Of a stretch of 64,000 bases of DNA, positions 30,367 to 41,719 are shown one piece after another. Made by a program: the position numbers and the translations under genes. Position 1 is the first letter of the stretch. Every line of letters starts with the position of its first letter. The notes beneath the pieces were generated by a model. It was not told where the DNA came from. It made no database searches and saw only the letters and a list, made by a program, of their open reading frames with translations. The stretch is from Aquatica leii (taxonomy: Eukaryota; Arthropoda; Insecta; Coleoptera; Lampyridae): the NCBI GenBank assembly GCA_035610365.1, contig CM069435.1, positions 7,652,001-7,716,000 on the forward strand, in the 5' to 3' direction.

Positions 30367-33068
30367 TGTTCCAATTCGTCTAAAATAATTGTTACAAAAT
30401 TTTGACATACATCCAAAACGTTTTCGGCGCATGTTTTAAAGAAACAACTGTTCTTTAATTGCGTTTAATTCGCTAACTAAAAACCATGATGCTTTTGCAA
30501 AACGAGAACAAACATAAACTTATACGTCGAAGAAGACGACAGTTTTACGACTACTACAGTCATTAATGCAGCACTAAAAAATTAAAATAATTAATTAGAG
30601 GTTATTTAGTCAAATAATTTTAAAGCAATATAAGCTTTTATGGGTTTTTAAGGAAGAAACCGCATCAGTCTACGATTTTGTATTTATTAAGAAAAAATTT
30701 GGTAGCGGTGTTAATAATTGATGTGGTAATGGAAGAAGTACTTTTTAATTGCGTTGTGCGTTTAAATTAATAACGGTTCTAACATTATCTTTGTCAGGCT
30801 TTTGCGAAGACATTGAATATACGCGGAACGTTCTGCCAAGCTGGCGGTTGTTAGAAAAAGAAATACAAAAGGTTATATTTCATTAAAAGAATCGGTCTAA
30901 ATGTAATGGTGTATGCAATTTGCATCATCAAACCAGTTTCTAATGCTAAAATCGTAGGTCGTTGTTAGTTGCATAGGGTAGCCACGTGTATAAGGTTGGT
31001 CCACCAAGGTAAACTGCTGAAGTCAAACACACCCAATAAAGTTGTGCTAATATCCTTTCTAATAAGAAAAGTACACACAGTACCAGGACGATTGCACATG
31101 ATAATCTTTTACTTCTTTACCTTGTTAGAAACTGAATAGGTTCGCCTCGACGGATACAACTCAGAATGTATTACCTTTATATAAACGACTTATTAAAAGG
31201 TAACTTTTTCAATTTACTCGTCTTTTTCATTACGCCAAGAATATGCATTCATTAGCGAAACTATTTTATATTTCAGTGTTGATATAAGAACGCTTAATTA
31301 CAATGCATTCATTCTTTAGTTATAATCTTTTCTTGAATAGGTCTAAGATTTATGTTTTTGTTAACTATTATGAGTTTGTTTACCTCGAAGAGTTACATGT
31401 TTTTATGGTAGAGAAGGATTTTATCGAGTGTTTAATTAGTTAAAGCATTTGCTACTAACAAATTAGAATACTAAAAATGATACATGTCTGATATAATCTA
31501 ACATCCCGTCGCATTTAAAGTAAACGCTAGGTACAGTCTTGTCAATAACACCTGCTTTCAGATGTAGAAGGTTATTAAACCTGCAAGGTTTATATCTCAT
31601 TAACTGTTTTATAGCTATTTAATGGTATTAAAAAACAAAACGAGTTGAAGAACGTCGGGTAGAGGAATCGTCCGTTGAAGATTTACTAATTTTAAGAAAT
31701 GTAAGGACCGATGCCGAAGCTTACAGTCGAAAAAATTTTATGTTTATGAAACCATTAGTGTCTAGCGTGTTTGAGGAAAATTCTAATTTACGTAATATTT
31801 TTCTTTAATTTAATAAATCAGTCTAATTTATTATGTTTATTTAAACTTATTTGAGAATTTCTAAAATATGTAAAATGTTGCAACGAAGGCGCCAGTCTTT
31901 TTTCCATTAATGTTCCGTTTCAATTACTATCACTTTATATTGAAAAACTAATAATTTGGCGCCATCGGCTTTTATAGTATTACAAATAGGTTTGGGTTTT
32001 AGTTCTGATAATTTTTTTTTACATTCTAACCTAGGTCATAGGTGAGAAATCAGATCTACGCAAATAATTAGTTCGTTGTAAGAAATGCCTTTGGATCTAT
32101 CTTTAGCAGACCATGCAAAATCTGATCAGATTAGGTCGAAACGATTTGTAGAATCCTGTTTTTGTGCGCGTAGATCTAGGTGTAAATTTTGCAATCTTTA
32201 AATTATTTTTGACAGTGCTAAAGCATTTTCAAGGTTTTCTGTCAGTAAATTTGTCGATAAATTTGCTTTTTCCTTGCTTACAGTTGCATCGAAGCTCTAA
32301 CATCTACTGCGTTGCGCGTTTCTTGTAAAAAAATAACCTCAAATGTAGTACACGTTTGGAACTAACCGAACTAATTAAATCTAAGGATATTTAATAAAAA
32401 ACACTAACACTAATTAGCACTATCACTTGAAAGATAATGTCCGCGGATAACTTCTATTTATTTAAACACTAACGCTTGTTTACATTAAAGTCACGCACGA
32501 TTTTAATTCGTCGTATTTATCTCGACACGCTTTAATCATTTATTTAAGCTTGAATAACCTTCTTAACACTGTCGATTTCGAATTACTGCAATAACTGGCC
32601 TATGATTTGTTTGTACCGCATTTATACATTTAGGGCAAACGTACGAACATTTTCGATATTTCGGTGAACCTTCTGGAAATGGATAAAAACTTCATAAAGG
32701 CTCTCGAACATGAGAATAATTTCTCGAACGTTTCAATATGATCGACATCTAAATTTGAATCATTACCACATTTTGGTCTATCACAATTATCACTATTTGG
32801 CAGGGCTTCAACTTCATTAAATGTATCGTTAGAATTATTCCCATAGTTACCTTCAGCTGACCTAACCGATGTTGCATCAGAAGCTAACATATTTCCTTAT
32901 TATGCGTCTTTTCATCGCTGAAGCATGGAAGTGTTGAATCATTCCTATCTGTGCGGATATAATCCGCGTGGAAAAACCTAATATTATCTCCAATCCTAAC
33001 CAAATATCTACATAAACTTAGCACTTTCGCAACCTTACCCCTCTGCCATAACTTTGTATATTATTATT
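30367..33068. other. Non-coding stretch
   Basis: About 2.7 kb of AT-rich sequence. One minus-strand frame at 32890-32630 (86 residues, Asn/Asp-rich, 'GNNSNDTFNEVEALP') has no recognisable domain and no supporting context. Nothing else stands out. Confidence 0.5.
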
Positions 33069-33076
33069 TGACAAAA

Positions 33077-33575
33077 GTAGTATAGTGAGGCCGATTCTGG
33101 CTCACTCGGGTAAGATCGGTGGGAAATTGTGAAATTTCATTGCTATCGTTTCGTTTCGGATATGCTCGAGTTGCATTCGTATTTGGTAAGTCGGGATAGA
33201 TCGTATTGGTGGTGGGGGAATCGTAAAATATTGTAGGAGTCGTTTCCTTTCGGATGTGGGTCTGTCGGTGAAGTTTGTAGTGATGGTGGGGATGCTGTTG
33301 TGTGTATATAAAGGTGATATTTGGGAAGATTTAATATTAGTGTTTCAATAACAACAGCATCCCCACCATCACTACAAACTTCACCGACAGACCCACATCC
33401 GAAAGGAAACGACTCCTACAATATTTTACGATTCCCCCACCACCAATACGATCTATCCCGACTTACCAAATACGAATGCAACTCGAGCATATCCGAAACG
33501 AAACGATAGCAACGAAATTTCACGATTTCCCACCGATCTTACCCGAGTGAGCCAGAACCGGCCTCACTATACTAC
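33077..33575. mobile_element. Fold-back element, 225-bp arms, 8-bp target duplication
   Basis: Left arm 33077-33301 and right arm 33351-33575 are inverted copies of equal length with only a few mismatches (for example GCCGATTC against GCCGGTTC), separated by a 49-bp loop. The outer end is GTAGTATAGTGAGGCC. Both sides show TGACAAAA (33069-33076 and 33576-33583), an exact 8-bp duplication, which fits hAT- or P-type integration. The arms are more GC-rich than the surroundings. A 62-codon plus-strand frame inside is only a by-product of the arm. A transcript across it would form a long double-stranded hairpin. Confidence 0.93.
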
Positions 33576-33954
33576 TGACAAAAACATTTTCATTGTTTTC
33601 TCACAGAACTTTCTGAATTTATAGACTTGTCATGACAAGAGGGTTTTAACAAATCGAACCTAGTCAAAGATCAATTTTTGAAAACACATATCGCTGGTGA
33701 AACATCAGTGTTCGAGGAAAGGGTATTTCGATAGGTAAACAGATAACTCTGAAACCTTACGAAAGTACGTTTGGTAATTAATTTGGTTTTATCAAGATTT
33801 TTTGCCCTTTTGGTTGGTTTTGGAAATGCGAACTATGTTTAATGTAACAGATGAACCCACACGCTAATGATTAGAGCCTGCCGCTACTATTTTTCTAGGG
33901 ATCTGGTTGTTCAATGTGATATAAAATTAAATTATTTTCTCTATTTTATTTTAG

Positions 33955-34002
33955 CGTGAACGGATTCAGATAGCTATCGGAATAATATTTCACCATGGGC
34001 GA
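33955..34002 (+). other. Candidate host exon with start codon
   Basis: A strong acceptor (pyrimidine tract TTATTTTCTCTATTTTATTT followed by TAG) precedes 48 bases that end in CACCATGGGCGA, followed by the consensus donor GTAAGT. The ATG at 33995 has a good insect context. This could be a 5' UTR/first coding exon of a host gene on the plus strand whose next exon is not identified. It could also be chance; there is no protein evidence. Confidence 0.3.
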
Positions 34003-34055
34003 GTAAGTTATTAATTATGTTTGTTATTTGTTTTGTCATATTATATCAAGCTACC

Positions 34056-34451
34056 AGAACTGGTTGTAATTGTAAAATTTACTTATAATTACTCTTGTGT
34101 GTTCATGTGTCCGAGAACTTAATTTATGGTTTTGCCACACAATTATACTATTAAGTTAGTTATTTATATTGTAAGTGGGATTGTAATCGTCTTGTTGGTT
34201 TAATTATTTACATTAGTTCGATTTCGGTCTATAATTTCTCCGTGTAATACAGAAGTTTGCACCTTCTTCTGAGGAATTAAACGTTCACGATTCTGTGCGA
34301 TAAAGAGGTTAGTATGTGCTGTGGCAATTTAGACATCGAACGACAATACCCGAGTTTCGTTAACCAATTTGAAATTGCATTTTTCTATTCTTTTTATGTT
34401 TATATTTCTTCCAATTTTTGTACATTTAAGCAAAATAAATGTAACAAAATT
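34056..34451 (+). repeat. Probable 5' LTR of Gypsy element B
   Basis: The LTR must end immediately before the primer-binding site at 34452 (…AACAAAATT). A start near 34056 is a guess, since there is no second copy to align. It contains no gene. Confidence 0.45.
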
Positions 34452-34469
34452 TGGCGCCCAACGTGGGGC
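34452..34469 (+). other. Primer-binding site, tRNA-Lys type
   Basis: TGGCGCCCAACGTGGGGC is the classic 18-nt sequence complementary to the 3' end of a lysine tRNA (the Lys1,2 type). It marks the start of minus-strand DNA synthesis for element B. Confidence 0.9.
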
Positions 34470-34599
34470 CTTTTTCAGAATTCTGCATTCTTTTTAGTAG
34501 TAACCTGATCTCTAGTTCGGATGGCGGATATTTTCTTTTCTTTTGGTTATCTTGATTTTTGTTATCCCTCTCTTAATTTTCTTTAAAATGGCTACTTGG

Positions 34600-35480
34600 G
34601 GCATTGCATTTACTTTAATACGAATTGTTCTCTCGGGGTTTCGAGGAAGTTGAAACAGTCGAAGCATTACGCAAGCGGTACGCAGTGCTTTACAAATAGA
34701 AAAAGACGCTTCTTTTCCTCCAGCTGTTTTTTCAAAACCTTTTGCTGAAGATCGTACAGTAATCGTGCAGGGTGTTTCAGCACAACAATTGTTCGTGTCG
34801 GCTCTAGAACTTTTATCTGGTAAAGCACTTTTACTTTTTAGAGTAAATAGGCATCATTTAAGATCCTGACAAGATGTTGTCGCTCTCTTTAAAGACGGAA
34901 TTCTTGCCTTTGGACTATGACTATCGTTTAATGTAGGCAATTCGTGCTCATACAATCGGTACAAACGAAACAATTGCAATGTATGCAACAATGATGCAGT
35001 CTTTTTCAGCGTTTATCCGAACCGCTTTCCGAACTCGATCAATTAAAAATAATTCGTCGTAATCTTGCTCCTTTCTACCAATCTGCTCTGGTTTTAACTC
35101 CAATTTCTACCACTGACCAGCTAATAACTTCTGGTAAACAACTGGAGTTAAACAAGATTTCGTTAGATAACTACAAACCTCCTCTATCTCGTAGAACAAC
35201 GCGTTTATTAGAGCTTACTTTAGCTTATGTTAGTGATGGTTCAGAATCATTGTCTTCTATTCGCTTGGTAAATACGCCTTTAAAAATTACTACTCTTTAG
35301 AGTCGACCTACTACCCATGCTCGTCAGTCAATCACGTGCTGGAATTGTAAGGAACGGGGTCACCTTGCTCCTAATTGTACGAAACCTCAAGTACGACATT
35401 GTTATGGTTGTTGTAAAGAAGGAGTGACTCGTCGCAGTTGCCCTCATTGTAACGCTACTTCTTCCACTTCGGAAAACTAA
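34600..35480 (+). pseudogene. Gypsy element B gag with two zinc knuckles
   Basis: The region between the primer-binding site and the protease carries broken gag. The clearest part is at about 35335-35460. It reads 'CWNCKERGHLAPNC' (a CCHC knuckle), 'HCYGCCKEGVTRRSC' (second knuckle with the His replaced) and 'CPHCN'. Upstream, short frames resemble gag helices but are interrupted, including stops near 34870 and 34920. The copy could not make a full Gag. Confidence 0.65.
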
Positions 35481-35542
35481 GTAGAGAATCTATGGACCGA
35501 GGCATAGATTCGACACTTTGATTAGGCTCGGAATTACCTTTT

Positions 35543-35869
35543 TTGGGGTTATCGGAAACACATCGGACCACCCTTAATTTTCTTTTTGCTAGTGTTCGGG
35601 GGGACAAACATCCTTACCTTAAGGTCGATGTTTTGGGTTTATCTCTTCGGGGACTTTTTGATTCGGGAGCTTCACGTACTATTGTTGGTGGTCCAGGGTG
35701 GGAACGTCTGAAAAACATGGGTTTAATGCGATCTTCGTCTTCGGTTCCAACTTGTACTATTGCTAATGGGGATAAATGTGCTCTGTTAAGTTCTATTCCC
35801 ATACCATTTTGTTTGGAAGGTAAAATTAAGATCATTGATACCTTAATAGTACCAGCAGTGTTGCAATAA
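35543..35869 (+). pseudogene. Gypsy element B protease
   Basis: The 108-residue frame has 'PYLKVDVLGLSLRGLFDSGA' followed by 'SRTIVGG', with the aspartic protease D-S-G-A active site, and later 'IPIPFCLEGKIKIIDTLIVP'. The frame ends in TAA at 35869, after which 'LILGIDFWPAFDF' (ILG motif of the protease end) continues in frame. A single stop therefore breaks it. Confidence 0.85.
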
Positions 35870-36222
35870 CTTATTTTGGGAATCGATTTTTGGCCAGCGT
35901 TTGATTTTAATCCAAATTTTCGTAAAGACAGTTGGTCTTTTGGGTGCGATGTAATTGCTATTACTACTGACTCCGTGATTTTGGATTCTAATTTGACTTT
36001 GGATTAATCAGAAAGATTGACAAATATTATCGAACGTCATTTTGCTAGACAACCTAATAGCTTAGGTTGTACTACGTTGGTAGAACATCATATTCGAACC
36101 AATTCTGAACCCATTAAGCAAAGGTACTACCCATTGTCACCAACAATGATGTCGGTCATGAACAAAGAGTTAGACGCAATGCTTAAGTAGAACCATCAAA
36201 TAGTCCTTGGTCTAGCCCAATC

Positions 36223-36925
36223 GTGTTGGTCAAGAAAAAAGATAATTCGTATCGGTTTTGTGTAGATTTTGGAAAAGTCAATGAAGTCACGGAAAAAGAC
36301 GCATATCCGTTACCTTACGTCTCTGCTGTGCTTAATCGTCTTCAAGACGCACAATTTCTCACCACCGTAGACATACGATCCGCTTATTGGCAGATCCCTT
36401 TGTCATCTAGCTCAAAACCGATTAATGCTTTTACTGTTCCTCATCGCGTGCTGTTCCAATTTACTCGTATGCCGTTCGGCTTGCATAATTCACCTGCAAC
36501 TTTTCAACGCTTAATTGATAGGATATTAGGGCCTTCATTAGAGCCTTATTGTTTTGCATATTTAGACGACATAATCATTGTAACTCCCACGTTTAAGAAA
36601 CATTTGGAAGTTTTAAACCAAGTACTAGAGCAACTTACGACAGCTGGTTTAACTCTTCGGAAAGAAGTAGATCTAAATTAAAATACTTAGGGTACTTAGT
36701 GAATTGTCATGGTCTATCGGTAGATCCCGAAAAAGTTTCGGCTATTTTAAACATTGCACCTCCCACTTCGGTCACTGAAATTCGGCGGTTTATCGGAATG
36801 GCTAATTGGTACTGCCGATTTATCCCTAATTTTGCTACTCTGATCGCGCCTCTTAATGCTCTTACAAAACAATCGGTTTCTTTTGTTTGGTCTGATGATT
36901 GTCACTTAGCATTCCTTCAGCTTCG
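36223..36925 (+). pseudogene. Gypsy element B reverse transcriptase and start of RNase H
   Basis: The first frame (36223-36681) has 'YRFCVDFGKVNEVTEKDAYP', 'TTVDIRSAYWQIPL', 'FTRMPFGLHNSPATFQRLID' and the catalytic 'FAYLDDIIIV'. The second (36699-36920) has 'VSAILNIAPPTSVTEIRRFI' and 'WYCRFIPNFATLIAPLNALT' (RT thumb), leading to the RNase H boundary 'FVWSDDCHLAFLQL'. A small frameshift near 36682 lies between them. The match stops at about 36925, where LINE sequence begins. Confidence 0.9.
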
Positions 36926-37885
36926 AAAAAAAGGAAATCAATAAAATTCTGGAAAAAAACGATCCGAGAAGATAAAAGAAAACAGATGGAAGCGATGATA
37001 GAAGAAGTCTTTAAAGAAAACAGAAATATGAAAAGCGTAAGATCACTAGGTAGAAACAAAGCACAAGGAAGTCATGGAATATTCCCAGAACTCTTAAAAG
37101 AAGTCGGCGTGACAATAATAAAAGCATTAAAAAGACTACTAAATAAATGTCTAACTGAAATGGAAATTCCCGCAGACTGAAACAACTCGCTAGTAGTCTT
37201 ACTATTCAAAAAAGGTGATAAAAGGAATCTAAAAAATGACAGACAGAGAATAAATTAGAACTCTACCAACCCGTTGAGCAAGCAGGATTTAGAAAAAATT
37301 ATAGTACTTGCGACCATATACTAACAATAAAAACCCTTATAAAAAGTCAACGGACTATAACCTCTACTTATATCTAGCTTTCATCGACTACGAAAAAACT
37401 TTTGACAGTCTGGAACTATGGGCAATTGAAAAAGCTTTACAAGGCAACAGAATAGACTATAGATACACACAACTAATAAAACCTATCTACCAACAAGCAA
37501 CAATGGTTGTTCGACTACACGAAGACACACAACCAATTCAAATAAAACGTTGGGTAAGGCCAAGGGACTCAATGAGCCCAAAATTATTTATAACAGCCTA
37601 AGAAGATATATTTAAAAACCTCCGCTGGACTCAAAATGAAGTAAACATCAATGGAAGGAGGCTCAACAATCGGAGATATGCTGACGACGTTGTAGTAATA
37701 ACCGATAATTTTGAAGACTTACAGCAAATGTTAGAAGAAATAAAAATTGAATCTGAGAAGGTTGGTTTAAAACTAAAAAGACAAAAAACGGCGGGTTTGA
37801 GTTGCATTAGAAAAACCAAAAACAGAGATTGTGGAAAGGAACAGAGGAGGCCTATAGCCAACCATGGATGTTGACGGGCTAATAA
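36925..37885 (+). pseudogene. RTE-type LINE reverse transcriptase fragment
   Basis: Consecutive plus-strand pieces: 'GRNKAQGSHGIFPELLKEVG' (RT finger, equivalent of K-A-x-G-x-D-G), then 'NSLVVLLFKKGDKRNLKND', 'LAFIDYEKTFDSLELWAIEK', 'IKRWVRPRDSMSPKLFITA' and 'RRYADDVVVITDNFEDLQQM' with the YADD catalytic box, then 'EKVGLKLKRQKT'. The order fits an RTE-clade LINE of the kind common in insects. It is truncated on both sides and carries several frameshifts. It lies between Gypsy B and Gypsy C. Confidence 0.8.
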
Positions 37886-37929
37886 AGAAAAAAGAAGAAC
37901 GAAGAAAACTTATGGTGGTCTCTTAACAT

Positions 37930-38140
37930 TACAAGAGGTAAATTGACATTCTGACGGCCGAAATTAACAGATATCATAGCTTCTCCTAGAACACTGACAT
38001 TTTGACCAGTTAACACTCTTAAATCGTATCTGACAGGGTATACTTCAATTGATTAAAATAAAATTCAAAATCATTTACATGCATTACTAAACGACAAGCT
38101 CTACAATCAATTTCAAAAATTACCCTTACTTGTTCTACTA
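37930..38140 (-). pseudogene. Gypsy element C protease remnant
   Basis: Directly downstream of gag on the minus strand, codons read 'VIFEIDCRACRLVMHVNDFE' then 'YFNQLKYTLSDTI'. The active-site D-T/S-G-A of the protease appears as D-C-R-A, so the site is lost. Stops follow, and the LINE fragment begins at about 37890. Confidence 0.55.
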
Positions 38141-38141
38141 C

Positions 38142-38790
38142 TTAATTTACTTTTACTGGATTCTTAATATTAGAATCTAAATCTAAAGAATTTGATTTAG
38201 AGTCACCTACCGAAGAACCAGCATGCGTTTCTTTGACGTTGTGGACATTTCCTTTTCTGCGCACTCTACTGATATGACCTTTCTTCCTGCAGCTAAAACA
38301 TTCCCACTCTTTAGCTGGAAGCTTATCAGAATCATGCTTCCTTCCGCAATGAAAACACGCATCCAATCATCTGGCTTCTCAATCTTTTTTGAATTACTCT
38401 TATCTTTTCGACGCCCATACCACTTTCTCGAGACTGTTCGACAAAGTTGCATCGCCAGTATTGACGTTCATGGACCTAACTTGTCCTTCTGCTAACTCTA
38501 TTGAAAACGCGATTTCATAGGCGCGTTTAAAGGTCAAATCATCTCCTGACAATAACTTCTTCCTAATGCCTTGCGATCGGATTCCACAGACTAAACAATC
38601 TCTCACACACTCAGAAAGAAACTGACCAAACTTTTTAACTCGGTTACAAAAGTTTTAATGCTTTCGTTTGCCTTCTGAATTGCATTATAAAATCTATAGT
38701 GCTCTGCTATAATGAGCCTTTTTGGGCTGTAATAACTGGTACCTTCGAGAACATTGTATGACTCCGAGCTAGGTAAGTTGGGTGCCACCT
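38142..38790 (-). pseudogene. Gypsy element C gag
   Basis: Three minus-strand frames in order: 'SPKRLIIAEHYRFYNAIQKA' and 'NESIKTFVTELKSL', then 'MRDCLVCGIRSQGIRKKLLS' and 'GDDLTFKRAYEIAFSIE', then the double zinc knuckle 'CFHCGRKHDSDKLPAKEWEC' and 'FSCRKKGHISRVR'. These are the capsid and nucleocapsid blocks of K02A2.6-like Gypsy elements. Frame changes near 38600 and 38400, and Arg in place of the last knuckle Cys, show decay. Confidence 0.85.
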
Positions 38791-39009
38791 ATTAAAGTTA
38801 AAAATAAGGGGATTTTCTTGTTACGATGTTACTTTTGAGACTTTAGGGTTTAATTGTTCAATGGATCCTATTAGCGACAATCTTTGACTATTAACACTGC
38901 CAACTGACGGAAATTTATTAACTTTCACTACCACATACACACGCCTGACTTTATTATTTTCTGACACGGATGAAAATGATTACACACGCGTAAGTTTGAA
39001 GACTCGTCG

Positions 39010-39027
39010 CCAAATTAATGTTATGCA
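39010..39027 (-). other. Putative primer-binding site of Gypsy element C
   Basis: The minus strand reads ...AACATTAATTTGGCGACGAG, the boundary pattern of Mag/K02A2.6-like elements, where the LTR ends just before TGGCGACG. The tRNA partner is not certain. Confidence 0.4.
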
Positions 39028-39899
39028 TTAAAACTATAATACAGAATCGAACACTTTATTCAACAGAACTGTATAGTTCTAGAAGACACTTACATAGGCA
39101 ACTGTAAAAACTTATATTTATCTTGAAACTATAGGAAGTGAAATCAAGACTTATTAAAACACACATATATGGAAATAAATACTAATTATATAGAAAAACA
39201 ATTAGTAATTAATTTTATTATTTCTTCAATACCATTGACCAAAATCTTTAGAACGTTACTCAGTTATGTAAAACTAGAGACTATGTATGTACATCCGTAA
39301 ACATGTTACTGCTTAAGTGATCATATAGCCACGTACTTGCTGAATCAAATAACGGATTACCCAAATGTTTGATTAATTGATTATGCAACAAATTAATTGT
39401 TTATTTAAAACGTTAATTTGACCACGTACTAAACATTATACAATTAGATATAATTATTCAATTAAACATACAATTGTATAACATTGCTTTTATAATATTC
39501 GGCATACTATGAGCTTGTGGAGTATTTTTAAGGTTTTTTTATAGTACTATAAGTAGTACCTACATAAAATAGATAATGTAACAGGAGCAGTTATAATTTT
39601 CTGTTATACTATTTTGCTCATAATTTATTTTATAACTTGCACCAAGTAAAACATAAAGGAATTGGTCGGTAACATTTTTAAAAACCAGCAGACAACCGTC
39701 TTGGGGATGCTCCAAAACAAGTACTTGTAGGTTGGCTACTTGGGCTACAGCAACGACAACGAGGTGGCCTCTTCAAATAACGTCAATCTGACACATGAAA
39801 AAGACTAGGAGGAGTAGGAGCGAGTTTATTTGGTCCGTCTCATTTTTGCACGGCATCTACGGGCATCGATAAGTTTCCGTCAACCCCTTGAAATATAAT

Positions 39900-40565
39900 C
39901 AGAGCGGAATACTGGTACTTAGCTTACTATTGCATTGGTAATTGGGACTACTTTGTAGGTTTTAGGTGAGACTACTTTGCTTACTTGATAACGTCCCATC
40001 TCTGCGGGGAACAAACTTTAAGGTAAAACCTTCATCAGCTGAGTAATACTTGATCGCCTATCTAGAATGATGGCACATTGCAGCGTACCTTTTTGCTTTA
40101 TCTTGAGTTTTTTTGTATTTATTACGAGCTTCACACAAGGAACATGCTAAGCATGTTAATTAAATAGGGTGTGATTTGGGCAATCATACGGAGATCTTGA
40201 TTGACGTCATCCGCGGGGCGAAGTTCGCTTTCGAAAGTAATAAAGGCAGGGATAAATCCTGTGGAAGAACATCTGACTGTGTTAATTACAAAACGTGCCG
40301 AGATAAAACAGTTGTTGTGGTATAGTTTGCCTCACAAATTGAGTTCCATTATCACTGATCGCCCTCCGAGATGTGTCATAGCATAAAATTACTTCGTCAA
40401 TTAATACACGAGCACAGTCCTGTGCTGTAGCAGTTCTAAGAGGGAACAGCTCATTCCATTGACTGGAAACATCTTCAATTATAAAAAACGAAACCCATTG
40501 TTAGTATTAGGAAGAGGGCCAAACAGTTCGATAGCAAATGTTTCATATTGCTGGGCCTGCGCAAG
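39900..40565 (-). pseudogene. Gypsy element D integrase remnant
   Basis: Minus-strand codons near 40500-40400 read 'FFIIEDVSSQWNELFPLRTA' and 'QDCARVLIDE' (first catalytic Asp), and near 40370-40330 'YDTSRRAISDNGTQF' (second catalytic Asp). The downstream part to 39900 is heavily decayed and I could not place the catalytic Glu. Confidence 0.6.
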
Positions 40566-41143
40566 GATTTGAAAAAGACCAGACTGCTTGGTATTTCTTA
40601 TCTTGTATCTTTGGCACCGCAAGATACATGCTGAGCTACGGTGTGGGTTATTCCAGGCTAGTAATAGCGTGGTAGGATTCTCTGGATGGTACGCTCGATA
40701 CCACTTTTGTGCACAATTTCTTGCACCTCTTCACGAGAATATAATATTTCAAAGACATTAACAACTTCAACCACTGGTGATCGGTTTGGATAGCAAGCTC
40801 TTTATAAATAGTCACGAGACTTCTTTACACTCTAAATAATTGCAAGAGTTTTTTGCTTTGTAGTATGATAATTTTACTCAGGATGTGTCAACAATCGACT
40901 GGCATACTCAATGGGGACTCCTTGGAGGTCTCTCAGGAAAAGAACGGTCCCGATAGCGTAGAAACTTGCATCGGTTTTCAAAACATACGAATAGTCGGAA
41001 CTCCGCTTGGTGTAATATGTGACTGGAGGTTCATCAAAAGTGTCTTGTTGCGGAGTTTCTCATTTCCATAAGAAACTTTTCTTAGTAAGGACCGTCAATG
41101 ATTTTGCAAAATTTTGAATAAATCTTCGGAACCAAAAACAGTT

Positions 41144-41719
41144 TTATAAAAAGGTAAACAATTGTCTAACGCAACAATTTCTAAAATCGCAGATACGTTG
41201 GAGAAGTCTTAATCGATTAATGACCCTTTTGAGATGTTGGAGATGATCCGACAAGGTTTCGGAAAGAAAATTGAGATCATCAAGATATACATGTAGAGTA
41301 AGATTAGCTAATCCACTTCTAAAACTATTTATGAATCTTTGAAAGGTGGCCGGACAATTTTTCATAGCAAACGGTATACGATTATATTGATTGGTACCAA
41401 ACGGAGTCGTAAAAGCTGTCTTGTCTCTGTCTTCAGTTTGCACCGATACTTAATAATAGCCTGATCGTAGATCAAGATTGGTTACAAACGAAGTTCGTTT
41501 AGCGTATTGAAGTAGGTCGTCTAAACGCGGTAAAAAATAGTTATTGGTAACAGTTACTGCATTTAACGCACGAAAATCGATGCACAATCGTGTGCTTCCA
41601 TCTTTTTTTTGAATTAGATATATAGGAGCCACAAACCGAGATTCACATTTGTTGATCAGGTTAGCATCTAAAAATTTGTTACGTTCGTTTTTTGACAGTT
41701 GCTTTTTCGAATCCGACAT
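41144..41719 (-). pseudogene. Gypsy element D reverse transcriptase
   Basis: The first frame (41719-41450) has 'MSDSKKQLSKNERNKFLDAN', 'CESRFVAPIYLIQKKDGSTR' and 'LCIDFRALNAVTVTNNYFLP' up to 'FVTNLDLRSGYY'. The second (41443-41144) has 'EDRDKTAFTTPFGTNQYNRI', 'CPATFQRFINSFRSGLANLT' and the catalytic-site block 'HVYLDDLNFLSETLSDHLQH'. A stop separates them. Palm and fingers are preserved in order, but the thumb is lost after 41150. Confidence 0.85.

Larger units (their letters stand above)
34056..36930 (+). mobile_element. Ty3/Gypsy element B, 5' part (LTR, PBS, gag, protease, RT)
   Basis: In plus order: LTR-like sequence, a textbook primer-binding site at 34452, gag with zinc knuckles, protease, RT and the start of RNase H. 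Then the sequence switches abruptly to RTE LINE sequence at about 36925. Integrase and the 3' LTR are missing from this copy. Stops and frame changes occur in gag and between protease and RT. The LTR start is uncertain because the second LTR is not in the window. Confidence 0.85.
37900..39500 (-). mobile_element. Ty3/Gypsy element C, 5' part (LTR, PBS, gag, protease)
   Basis: On the minus strand: an LTR-like region (about 39500-39027), a putative primer-binding site at about 39027-39010 (TTGGCGACGAG), gag (38790-38142) and a protease remnant (38140-37930). Pol is missing; sequence changes to an RTE LINE at about 37890. The gag type is that of K02A2.6/Mag-like elements, different from Gypsy A and B. 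The outer LTR edge is not defined. Confidence 0.65.

Noticed and set aside
32630..32890. 86-residue Asn/Asp-rich minus-strand frame
   Set aside because: Low-complexity composition and no domain; left as unassigned.
33321..33509. 62-codon plus-strand frame inside the fold-back element
   Set aside because: It lies within a palindromic arm and has no recognisable domain.
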